Assembly: GCA_038246545.1 (NCBI GenBank)
Contig: JBBRVW010000001.1
Location: 1-64,000 of the forward strand
Origin: JBBRVW01 sp038246545
GTDB taxonomy: Bacteria; Actinomycetota; Actinomycetes; JACCUZ01
Reading direction: 5' to 3'
DNA length: 64,000 bases
Shown: positions 8,158-15,253 of the stretch, one piece after another
Numbering within the stretch: the first letter of the stretch is position 1
How the letters are laid out: each line of letters begins with the position of its first letter
Notes under the pieces: model-generated
Databases searched by the model: none
The model's input: only the letters and a program-made list of their open reading frames with translations
Told to the model about the DNA's origin: nothing
Translations under genes and position numbers: made by a program

Positions 8158-9510
8158 GTGAGCAACTTCCCCTTCGGGTTCAACCCGCCGTCCGACGACG
8201 AGGGCGGTCCCGACGACCCGCAGCCAGGCGGCCAGCCCGGTCCGCTGGACCCGCTCGCGGCCATGCTCGGCGGCGCGGGTGGCGACCTGGGCTCGGCGTT
8301 CACCCAGCTCGGTGCGCTGCTGTCCTACCAGGGCGGGCCGGTCAACTGGGACCTCGCCCATGACGTGGCCCGCCAGTCGGTGAGCACCGCCGGGGACCGC
8401 TCGGTGGCCACGGCCGAGCGCGAGCAGGTCTACGAGGCCATGCGCTTGGCCGAGCTGTGGCTCGACGAGGTGTGCGGCTTCCCCGCCGCCGGCAGCCAGG
8501 TCAAGGCGTGGAGCCGCGCCGAGTGGGTCGAGGCGACTCTCCCGCAGTGGCGCGCCCTGGTCGACCCGATCGCGGCGAAGGCCGTCGATGCGATGGGCAG
8601 CATGCTCTCCGGCGAGGGCGGTCCGATGTCCCAGCTCGGCGCCGCACCCGAGCAGCTGGCGGCGATGACCGGCCCGCTGCAGCAGATGATGACGAGCATC
8701 GGCGGCGCGATGTTCGGCACCCAGGTCGGGCAGGCGGTGGGCGAGCTCGCCGGCGAGGTGGTCGGGTCGACCGACGTCGGCCTGCCGCTGGCGCCCGCCG
8801 GCACGGCCGCGTTGCTGCCGGCCAACATCACGGCGTTCGGCGACGGCCTCGAGGTGCCCGCTGACCAGGTCCGGCTCTACCTCGCGCTGCGCGAGTCCGC
8901 CCACCACCGGCTGTTCGCCCACGTGCCGTGGCTGCGCGCGCACCTGCTCGACGCGGTGGCGGCGTACGCGCGCGGCATCAGCGTCGACACCTCGCGCCTG
9001 GAGGAGGCGATGGGCAACATCGACCCGACCGACCCCGAGTCGCTGCAGCAGGCCCTCACGGGCGGCATGTTCGAGCCCGAGGACACCCCGGAGCAGAAGG
9101 CTGCTCTGGCCCGGCTCGAGACCGCTCTCGCGCTGGTGGAGGGCTGGGTCGACGAGGTCGTCGACGCCGCCGCCGGTGCCCGGCTGCCGGCGGCCGGCGC
9201 GCTGCGCGAGACGGTCCGTCGCCGACGCGCCAGCGGTGGCCCGGCCGAGCAGACCTTCGCGTCGCTGGTGGGGCTCGAGCTGCGCCCACGCCGGCTGCGC
9301 GACGCCGCGGACCTGTGGCGCGCGGTGCTCGCGGCCCGCGGGCAGGAGGGTCGCGAGGCCGTCTGGGCCCACCCCGACCTCCTGCCGACTGCCGACGACC
9401 TCGGCGACCCGACCGGCTTCGCCGCGGGAGGGTCGGCGCCGCTGGACCTCTCCGGCCTCGACGACACCGAGGCGCCGCCCGAGCCGCCGGTTCCCGGCTC
9501 GGCCGGGTGA
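8158..9510 (+). CDS. Zinc-dependent metalloprotease, DUF2342 (zincin) family
   Basis: A 450-residue member of the actinobacterial DUF2342 family, related by fold to metallopeptidases. Recognisable blocks are the N-terminal FPFGFNPP, the Gly/Met-rich segment GGAMFGTQVGQAVGELAGEV, and the putative metal-site helix LALRESAHHRLFAHVPWL, which corresponds to a zincin HExxH-like element in degenerate form. I chose GTG 8158 because GGAG lies just upstream and FPFGF starts at once; an in-frame GTG at 8134 would add eight residues. The protein ends Pro/Glu-rich. The Nudix gene overlaps its stop (GTGA), suggesting one transcript. Confidence 0.85.
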   Translation: MSNFPFGFNPPSDDEGGPDDPQPGGQPGPLDPLAAMLGGAGGDLGSAFTQLGALLSYQGGPVNWDLAHDVARQSVSTAGDRSVATAEREQVYEAMRLAELWLDEVCGFPAAGSQVKAWSRAEWVEATLPQWRALVDPIAAKAVDAMGSMLSGEGGPMSQLGAAPEQLAAMTGPLQQMMTSIGGAMFGTQVGQAVGELAGEVVGSTDVGLPLAPAGTAALLPANITAFGDGLEVPADQVRLYLALRESAHHRLFAHVPWLRAHLLDAVAAYARGISVDTSRLEEAMGNIDPTDPESLQQALTGGMFEPEDTPEQKAALARLETALALVEGWVDEVVDAAAGARLPAAGALRETVRRRRASGGPAEQTFASLVGLELRPRRLRDAADLWRAVLAARGQEGREAVWAHPDLLPTADDLGDPTGFAAGGSAPLDLSGLDDTEAPPEPPVPGSAG

Positions 9511-10061
9511 GCCTGCACGACGACGCGCTCGCGACCCTGCGCGGCTGGCAGCCCCCCGACGCCGGCCAGGGGCAGCTGCGGGCGGCGTACGTCGGGCACC
9601 TGGAGGCGCACGACGACGCGGTCTGGAAGGGCGGGCCGCCGGCGCACCTGACCGCCAGCGCGATGGTCCTCGACAGCACCGGCCGGCACGTCCTGCTCAC
9701 GCTGCACCGCAAGGGTGGTTTCTGGGGGCAGCTCGGCGGTCACTGCGAGCCGGCCGACGCGACACTGGCCGACGCAGCGCTGCGCGAGGCCACCGAGGAG
9801 TCCGGGATCCCGGGCCTCCGCCTGGTGGGCGGCGGCCCGGTGGACCTCGACCGGCACGCACTGTCGTCGGCCTTCGGCAGCTGCCGCGAGCACCTGGACG
9901 TGCGGTACGCCGTGGTGGCGCCACCGGGCGCCGAGCCGGTCGTCAGCGACGAGTCCGACGATGTCGCGTGGTTCCCCGCGGACGGGCTGCCGGCCGGGGC
10001 GGTCGACGACCTGGGCCGGTTGGTGCGGGCCGCGCAGGCGGTGCTGCGCGCCGAGCCCTAG
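9507..10061 (+). CDS. NUDIX hydrolase
   Basis: A 184-residue Nudix protein. The Nudix box reads GGHCEPADATLADAALREATEESGI, with the REATEES core that binds magnesium. Its N-terminal extension (HDDALATLRGW, YVGHLEAHDDAVWKGG) is typical of a common actinobacterial subfamily. It probably hydrolyses a nucleoside diphosphate derivative; substrate unknown. The GTG start overlaps the stop of the zincin gene by 4 bp, so coupling is likely. It converges on the M48-type gene, and the two stop codons share bases. Confidence 0.88.
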   Translation: MSLHDDALATLRGWQPPDAGQGQLRAAYVGHLEAHDDAVWKGGPPAHLTASAMVLDSTGRHVLLTLHRKGGFWGQLGGHCEPADATLADAALREATEESGIPGLRLVGGGPVDLDRHALSSAFGSCREHLDVRYAVVAPPGAEPVVSDESDDVAWFPADGLPAGAVDDLGRLVRAAQAVLRAEP

Positions 10062-10753
10062 TCGAAGAGCCGGTCGCCGGCCGGCTCGGCCGACGCCCGC
10101 TTCTTCCGCGGTGGCCGCGGCGCCGGCAGCTCGCCGGGCTCCGGCGCGACGGCCTCGGCGGCCTCGCCAGCCGGGGCGTCGGCGGTGCCCGTCGCCTCGT
10201 CGGTGCCGCTGTCGGAGAGGCCGAGCTGCGCCGTGGCCGAGACGCCCTCGAGATAGCCGCGGGCCCGCTCGGTACGGGGGTAGCGGTCGACGTGGGCCCA
10301 GAAGTCCGGGCCGTGCCCCGGCACGAGCAGGTGCACGAGCTCGTGCACGAGCACGTAGTCGACCACCCAGGACGGCATGCCCTGCAGCCGGTGGGAGAGC
10401 CGGATGCTGCCGTCGACGGGCGTGCACGACCCCCACCGGGCGCCCTGGTTCGTCGCCCATCGGACGCTGCGCGGGCGGGCCTCACCGCCGAGCCAGCGCC
10501 GGGACAGCCCGGTCGCCCGGGAGAGCAGGTCGGCGTCGCTCGGTCGCAGCTTGGCGTCCTGGGCGGCCAGCCGCTCCAGCATGACCTCGACCCAGCGCCG
10601 CTCCTCGGCGCGGCTCATGCGGGCCGGGATGAGCACCACCGTGCGGTCGCCGTCGCGGTAGGCGGAGACGGTGCGGCGGCGCCGCGCCGACCGGCGCACC
10701 TCGACCAGCGGGGACTCCGCCGCGTCCCGACCACCGAGACCCCGCGCTGCCAT
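10058..10753 (-). CDS. YgjP/WLM-like zinc metallopeptidase (M48 family type)
   Basis: A 231-residue protein of the YgjP-like metallopeptidase group. The zinc motif is HELVHLLVPGHGPDFWAHVDRY: the two histidines of HELVH plus the histidine in PGHGPDFW. Upstream is the family block ATNQGARWGSCTPVDGSIRLSHRL. The first 60 residues are basic and the last 55 are Ala/Pro/Glu-rich and probably disordered. Start taken at ATG 10753; an ATG three codons upstream is possible. It is preceded by the long intergenic region with DnaA-type boxes, and the gene next upstream on this strand ends at 11211. Confidence 0.88.
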   Translation of the reverse strand: MAARGLGGRDAAESPLVEVRRSARRRRTVSAYRDGDRTVVLIPARMSRAEERRWVEVMLERLAAQDAKLRPSDADLLSRATGLSRRWLGGEARPRSVRWATNQGARWGSCTPVDGSIRLSHRLQGMPSWVVDYVLVHELVHLLVPGHGPDFWAHVDRYPRTERARGYLEGVSATAQLGLSDSGTDEATGTADAPAGEAAEAVAPEPGELPAPRPPRKKRASAEPAGDRLFD

Positions 10754-10777
10754 GCCGACCACGCTAGCGAGTATTTT

Positions 10778-10927
10778 CCGTCCACAGGCGGTGGACTACA
10801 TCACTGCAGGTCAGGGGCGTTTCGCATGATCATCCCCAGGGTTGTCCACAGGTCATGAACGGGTCGCTCCACAGCCGCGCCGGAACTCTCCCCAGGGGTT
10901 GACCGGTCCGTCCACAGGCCGTCCACA
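10778..10927 (+). promoter_or_regulatory. Cluster of five DnaA-box-like 9-mers
   Basis: Five direct copies of a TCCACA-ending 9-mer lie within 150 bp on one strand: CCGTCCACA at 10778, TTGTCCACA at 10842, CGCTCCACA at 10865, CCGTCCACA at 10908 and CCGTCCACA at 10919. The 10842 copy matches exactly the DnaA box preferred by high-GC actinobacteria. No dnaA, dnaN or gyrB is nearby, so this is not the usual oriC setting. It could be a DnaA titration or regulatory site acting on the flanking M48-type gene or RNA candidate. Confidence 0.4.
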
Positions 10928-10945
10928 GGCCGGTGGCGGGCACCG

Positions 10946-10975
10946 TTGACGGCTCCCGCCCCGGGCTCCTACGGT
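10946..10975 (+). promoter_or_regulatory. Sigma-70-type promoter of the RNA candidate
   Basis: TTGACG (10946-10951) and TACGGT (10970-10975) are separated by 18 bp. The predicted start, near 10982, falls just before the first long hairpin of the RNA candidate. Confidence 0.5.
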
Positions 10976-10981
10976 CCTCCT

Positions 10982-11200
10982 CGACGAAGCCCCCGGCGCG
11001 ACCGGCCGGGACGTCCGCAAGGGGAAGGCGGACGGCCGGGCCGGAAGGACCGGGGGCTTCGTGACGACCCCCGGTTCCGCGTCACCCCCCCCCGACGCGG
11101 TGCCGCCGGACCCCGCGGTCTCCCCGCCGCCGCGGGACCCCGGCCGGGTCCCGGGACGGCCGACCCTGCGTCGCCCCGGGACCCGACCGGGACCACCCCG
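10982..11200 (+). ncRNA. Candidate structured small RNA with C-rich loops
   Basis: About 220 nt with no plausible protein but strong complementarity. A 13-bp closing stem (10984-10996 with 11050-11062) encloses two inner helices (11002-11007 with 11039-11044, and 11012-11018 with 11028-11034). A 7-bp stem (11077-11083 with 11094-11100) closes a loop of one A and nine Cs. A 7-bp stem (11112-11118 with 11130-11136) has a C-rich loop, and an 11-bp stem (11145-11155 with 11175-11185) follows. C-rich loops recall the 6C RNA class of actinobacteria, but the context and architecture do not match what I know of it, so the class is left open. The 3' end is uncertain; it lies antisense to nothing but abuts the end of the enoyl-CoA hydratase gene. 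Confidence 0.42.
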
Positions 11201-11210
11201 GGAGGGCCGC

Positions 11211-12080
11211 TCAGCAGCCGGTGAACCGCGGCGCCCGCTTCTCGCGCACCGCGCGCAGACCCTCCTGCAGGTCCTCGGTGGCCAGCGTCACCGGCTGGGC
11301 CAGCGCCTCCCACTCCAGGGCCGCCTCGAACGACGCGTGCCCGCCGCGAAGCAGGGCCCGCTTCGTGAGCCGGGTGGCGACCGGCGCGGCCGCCGCCGCC
11401 GCAGTGGCGGCAGACAGCGCGGTGGCGAGCACGTCGGCGGCAGGGACGGCCCGGGTCACCAGCCCGCATGCGGCGGCCTCCGCGCCGTCCAGCATCCGCC
11501 CGGTGAGCAGCAGCTCGCGGGCTACCGCGATCCCCGCGACCTCTGGCAACAGGTACGTCGAGGCCATCCCGGGATGCATGCCGAGCGAGGTGAACGGCAT
11601 GCCCAGCCGGGCGTCGTCGGCGGCGTAGCGCAGGTCGCAGGCCAGTGCGACCGCCAGCCCGGCGCCGATCGCGGCGCCGTTCACGGCCGCGATGGTGGGC
11701 ACCTCGAGGTCCTGCACCGTCAGCCACGCCCGGTAGAACGCGACCATCCGGGTGCGCAGCACGTCGACGGAGGCATCGGGCTCGGCGCCGATCCAGGACA
11801 GGTCGCCGCCGGCGCAGAACGCCGTGCCGGCCCCGGTCACGACGACGGCCCGGACCTCCGGGTCATCACGCAGGACGGCCATCGCCCGCGCCCAGGAGCC
11901 CGTCATCGGCGCCGACATCATGTTCCGGCGGCCGGGCAGGTCCAGGGTCACCAGGACCACGCCGCCCGCCCCCCGGGCGACCGTGAGATCCGCCAGATCG
12001 GCCAGCTCGCCGCCGTACGGCGAGAAGCCCTGCAAGGGCTCCGAGGGGACGGTCGGAGCCTCGCTGGCGGGGTCGGTCAT
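11211..12080 (-). CDS. Enoyl-CoA hydratase/isomerase family protein
   Basis: A 289-residue crotonase-fold protein. The oxyanion-hole blocks are visible: GAGTAFCAGGDLSWIG around residues 84-98 and AVNGAAIGAGLAVALACDLRYA around 135-156, followed by the conserved LGMPFTSLGMHPGMAS. The second acidic catalytic residue of true hydratases is not obvious in LGMHPGMAS, so isomerase or other crotonase chemistry is equally possible. It is a single gene with no other fatty-acid oxidation gene near it. Its transcript would run toward the M48-type gene across the RNA candidate on the opposite strand. Confidence 0.88.
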   Translation of the reverse strand: MTDPASEAPTVPSEPLQGFSPYGGELADLADLTVARGAGGVVLVTLDLPGRRNMMSAPMTGSWARAMAVLRDDPEVRAVVVTGAGTAFCAGGDLSWIGAEPDASVDVLRTRMVAFYRAWLTVQDLEVPTIAAVNGAAIGAGLAVALACDLRYAADDARLGMPFTSLGMHPGMASTYLLPEVAGIAVARELLLTGRMLDGAEAAACGLVTRAVPAADVLATALSAATAAAAAAPVATRLTKRALLRGGHASFEAALEWEALAQPVTLATEDLQEGLRAVREKRAPRFTGC

Positions 12081-12218
12081 GGGGTGAGCCTATGCACGCT
12101 CGCCGCACGCTCAGACCCCCGCCTCCCACGCTCTCTGGCACTGCTGCTCTAGGGTGGCCCGCAGGTCCGGTCAGCGGCACTCCAGCCGGACACCGAACCC
12201 ACCGACGAGGAGGACCCC

Positions 12219-12377
12219 GTGGCTGAGAGCTACACCGGAGACGCGTACTGCGTGAAGTGCAAGGAGAAGCGCGACTTCACCGGCGAGATCAAGGTCAGCG
12301 AGTCGGGCCGCCGCATGGCCCAGGGCATCTGCCCCGTGTGCGGCACCAAGCTCAACCGCATCCTCGGCAAGGCCTGA
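12219..12377 (+). CDS. DUF5679 small zinc-ribbon protein
   Basis: A 52-residue protein starting at GTG 12219 with an AGGAGG ribosome site 9 bases upstream. Two Cys pairs, CVKC near the N terminus and CPVC near the C terminus, are spaced as in a zinc ribbon, and the chain ends in CGTKLNRILGKA. This matches the short DUF5679 proteins widespread in actinobacteria. The role is unknown; RNA or protein binding through the ribbon is a guess. It is divergent from the enoyl-CoA hydratase gene. Confidence 0.85.
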   Translation: MAESYTGDAYCVKCKEKRDFTGEIKVSESGRRMAQGICPVCGTKLNRILGKA

Positions 12378-12517
12378 GCGAGCGGCAGCACGACTCCGCC
12401 CGGCGCACCCGCGTCGAGCCCTGACGGGGCGGTCACCATCTGGTGGCCGCCCCGTCGGCGTTCCGGGGCCGGCTGACCGCGCTCCGGCTACCGGCGGCAG
12501 GCCCTAGTCTCCTGCGG

Positions 12518-13789
12518 GTGACCGACTGGGCCGCGCGGGTGCTCGCCGAGGTGGACGCCGGAGCAGCGGCCGCCGAGTCCCGGCTGGCCGACCTGGTGCG
12601 GGTGCCCAGCGTGGGCGGCACCGACCCGGAGCACGAGATCCAGGCCCTCCTGGCCGCCGAGCTGACCGCGCTCGGCCTCGAGGTCGACCACTGGCGGCTG
12701 CCGCTGGCCGAGCTGCAGGCCGCGCCCGGTTTCCCCGGTGTCGAGGTGGACCGCGACGAGGCCTGGGGGCTGGTCGGCCGGCTGGCCGGCACCGGCGACG
12801 GCCCGAGCCTGCTGCTGAACGGACACGTCGACGTGGTGCCGGTCGGCGACCGGACGGCGTGGAGCACGCCCGACCCGTTCTCCGGGCGGGTGGTCGACGG
12901 CGACCTGCACGGCCGCGGCGCCTGCGACATGAAGGCCGGGCTGGTCGCGGCGCTCGCCGCCGTCGCGGCGATCCGGCGGGCCGGCGTACCGCTGCGCGGC
13001 GACCTGCTGCTCGCCTGCGTGCCCGGCGAGGAGGACGGCGGGCTCGGCACCTTCGCCACCCTGCACCGCGGCTGGACCGCGGACGCCTGTGTCGTCCCGG
13101 AGCCCACGGACCTGCAGCTCGTCACCGCCAACGCCGGCGCCCTGACGTTCCGGCTGCGGGTGCCGGGCCTCGCGACCCACGCGTCGCGCCGCACCGAGGG
13201 CGTCAGCGCGGTCGAGAAGCTGGTCCCCCTGCTGGCCGGCCTGCAGCGGCTGGAAGCCGCCCGCAACGCCGCCGTCGACCCCCTGATGGCCCGCTGGTCG
13301 CTGGCGTACCCGCTGTCGATCGGCAGGGTGCAGGCCGGCGACTGGGCCTCCAGCGTCCCCGACCTGCTCCTCGCCGAGGGCCGGCTGGGTGTCGCACTCG
13401 ACGAGCCGGTCGAGCAGGCACGGGCCGCGCTCGAGCTGGCGGTGGCGGAGGTCAGTGACGCGGACCCGTGGCTGCGCGAGCACCCGGTCACGGTCGAGTG
13501 GTGGGGCGGCCAGTTCGCCTCGGGCCGGCTCGCCGCCGGGTCCGACCTGGCCGATCGGGTGGCCACCGCGCACGCCACGGTCACCGGTGCCGGTACGCCG
13601 GAGCGCGGCGGCGCGCCGTACGGCTCCGACCTCCGGTTGCTCGCCGGCGCGGGGATCCCGACGCTGCACTACGGGCCGGGTGACGCGGTGCTCGCCCACG
13701 CGCCCGACGAGCGGGTGCCGCTCGCCGACGTCCACACCACGGCGCGCACCCTCGCGCTGGTCGTCCTCGACGTCTGCGGCGTCGCCTGA
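12518..13789 (+). CDS. M20 family metallopeptidase (ArgE/DapE type)
   Basis: A 423-residue M20 zinc peptidase/deacylase. Metal ligands and catalytic residues are in the expected order: His in LLLNGHVDVVPVGD, the bridging Asp in GRGACDMKAGL, the Glu pair in CVPGEEDGGLG, and a C-terminal His in LHYGPGD. The dimerisation domain lies between about residues 200 and 310. Family members remove acyl groups from amino acids or split peptides; the substrate cannot be assigned here. Start taken at GTG 12518, since the frame upstream lacks similarity. The gene is followed directly by the nested palindrome. Confidence 0.9.
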   Translation: MTDWAARVLAEVDAGAAAAESRLADLVRVPSVGGTDPEHEIQALLAAELTALGLEVDHWRLPLAELQAAPGFPGVEVDRDEAWGLVGRLAGTGDGPSLLLNGHVDVVPVGDRTAWSTPDPFSGRVVDGDLHGRGACDMKAGLVAALAAVAAIRRAGVPLRGDLLLACVPGEEDGGLGTFATLHRGWTADACVVPEPTDLQLVTANAGALTFRLRVPGLATHASRRTEGVSAVEKLVPLLAGLQRLEAARNAAVDPLMARWSLAYPLSIGRVQAGDWASSVPDLLLAEGRLGVALDEPVEQARAALELAVAEVSDADPWLREHPVTVEWWGGQFASGRLAAGSDLADRVATAHATVTGAGTPERGGAPYGSDLRLLAGAGIPTLHYGPGDAVLAHAPDERVPLADVHTTARTLALVVLDVCGVA

Positions 13790-13794
13790 CCCAC

Positions 13795-14036
13795 CCCTAC
13801 CCCCACCCGCCCCGCCCCGCCCCGCCCCGCCCCGCCAGCCGAGCCGAGCCGAGCCGAGCCGAGCCAGTCGATCACGGTTACGTGGTCGACTCTCGCCTTG
13901 CACGGGTTGCGGCCCGTGCAAGGCATCGGTGGATCACGTAAACGTGATCGACTGCGGGCGGAGACTGGGTTGGGCTGGGCTGGGCTGGGCTGGGCTGGGC
14001 TGGGCTGGGCGGGGCGGGGCGGGGGTGGGGGGCCGG
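13795..14036. repeat. Nested palindrome built from pentamer arrays and a central hairpin
   Basis: This intergenic block is symmetric on several levels. From the outside in, left to right: six CCCGC units (13806-13835), five GAGCC units (13841-13865), a 26-bp arm (13865-13890), a 12-bp stem (13895-13906), a 6-nt loop, the complementary stem (13913-13924), a 26-bp arm that is the reverse complement of the first with three mismatches (13929-13954), eight TGGGC units (13971-14010) and GGGGC/G-rich sequence to 14032. The left pentamers are largely complementary to the right ones. Each 26-bp arm is itself a near palindrome. The G-rich right flank, and the minus strand of the left flank, meet the simple requirement for G-quadruplexes. 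Confidence 0.9.
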
Positions 14037-14102
14037 GACGGTTGACCGGAGGCTGTGGACAGTGCGGCGGGCAGGGACGGCCCGCCGTGCCACGCTCCGG
14101 AC

Positions 14103-15182
14103 ATGGCGCCGCACCGACCCCAGCTGAAGGCCGGGCTACGTCGGGTGTGGCGGGACGGGACCACGATCCAGCTCGGCGTCGACCCGGCGCACGCCGTGGT
14201 GATCGGCGGTCTCGACCCTGGCGCCGCCCGGGTGCTGGAGAGCCTCGACGGCAGCCGTGACCTGTCCGGGGTGGCCAGCTCGGCCGCCCTCCTCGGCGTC
14301 GACGCCGCCCGGCTCCACGAGCTGCTCACCCTGCTCGACCGGGCCGGCGCGCTCGAGGACGCCGCCACCGACCCGCGTGCCCTCACCGGCCTCTCCCGCG
14401 ACGAGCGCGACCGGCTGGCCCCGGACCTGGCAGCGGCAGCCCTGCTGCACCCGGTGTCCGACGGCGCGCTCGGGCTGCTCGCGCGGCGCCGTCGCGGCGT
14501 GGTCCAGGTCCTCGGCGCCGACCGCGTCGGCGCATCGGTCACGACGCTGCTCGCGGCCGCGGGCGTGGGGGCAGTCGTCGTCGACGACGCCGCCACCACC
14601 CGCCCGGGCGACGTCGCCCCGGCCGGCGCCGCTCCGGAGGACGTCGGGTCGCGCCGCCAGGACGCGGCCGTCCGGGCCGCCCGGCGGGTCGCGCCGTCCG
14701 TGCGCAGCACCATGCCTGCCGGCCGGGTCACGGCCGACCTCGTCGTGCTCGCCGCCGGGCCGCGTGCCGACCCGGCCACCGCCGAGCGCCTGCTCCGCGC
14801 GGGCGTGCCGCACCTGGTGGCCCGGGTGCGCGAGACGACCGGGCTGGTCGGCCCGCTCGTGCTGCCCGGCCGGTCGTCCTGCCAGCGCTGCCACGACCTG
14901 CACCGGGCCGACCGGGACCCCGCGTGGCCCAGCATCGCCGCCCAGCTGGCCGGCGCCACCCGGCACCGGCTGGTGGCCTGCGACACCGTGCTGGCGACCG
15001 CGGTCGCGGCGCACGCCGCCCTGCAGGTGCTGGCGTACCTGGACGGCGATCCCGCGCCGTCCGCCGTCGACGGCACGCTGGAGATCGCCCAGCGTGACGG
15101 GCGGGTCCGTCGCCGCTCCTGGCCGGTGCACCCGGCCTGCGGCTGCTCGTGGGGCCTCGAACCGACCGCAGCGCCGGACTGA
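14103..15182 (+). CDS. E1-like (ThiF/TOMM cyclodehydratase-type) protein
   Basis: A 359-residue protein of the actinobacterial group annotated as TOMM precursor leader-peptide-binding or cyclodehydratase-like (Rv3196 position). The first 90 residues (LKAGLRRVWRDGTTIQLGVD and the following helices) resemble a winged-helix peptide-binding module. From about residue 140 comes an E1-like nucleotide fold, VLGADRVGASVTTLLAAAG, ending VVVDD. Cys pairs CQRC and CGC in the C-terminal third may bind zinc. There is no precursor peptide, partner cyclodehydratase or dehydrogenase nearby; instead the AarF kinase gene follows by 71 bp. Start is ATG 14103. The true substrate is unknown. Confidence 0.78.
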   Translation: MAPHRPQLKAGLRRVWRDGTTIQLGVDPAHAVVIGGLDPGAARVLESLDGSRDLSGVASSAALLGVDAARLHELLTLLDRAGALEDAATDPRALTGLSRDERDRLAPDLAAAALLHPVSDGALGLLARRRRGVVQVLGADRVGASVTTLLAAAGVGAVVVDDAATTRPGDVAPAGAAPEDVGSRRQDAAVRAARRVAPSVRSTMPAGRVTADLVVLAAGPRADPATAERLLRAGVPHLVARVRETTGLVGPLVLPGRSSCQRCHDLHRADRDPAWPSIAAQLAGATRHRLVACDTVLATAVAAHAALQVLAYLDGDPAPSAVDGTLEIAQRDGRVRRRSWPVHPACGCSWGLEPTAAPD

Positions 15183-15253
15183 GGCGGCCGCCGCGCCGGA
15201 CTCCGGCGAGGGGGCGCCGACGTCCCGCCCCGGGCGGGGGGGAGGATGACGAC

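Noticed and set aside
10763..10945. Chromosomal origin of replication
   Set aside because: DnaA-like boxes are present but there is no dnaA/dnaN/recF context and no AT-rich unwinding element.
10982..11200. Identification as 6C, 6S, SRP, tmRNA or RNase P RNA
   Set aside because: Diagnostic sequences and structures of these RNAs are not found; only the C-rich loop resembles 6C, which is not enough for a name.
13971..14020. Possible CRISPR-like array (TGGGC repeats)
   Set aside because: Units are five bases with no spacers and no cas genes; this is a microsatellite.
14103..15182. Thiazole/oxazole-modified peptide biosynthesis cluster
   Set aside because: No precursor peptide, YcaO, dehydrogenase or transporter gene lies nearby; only the E1-like protein is present.
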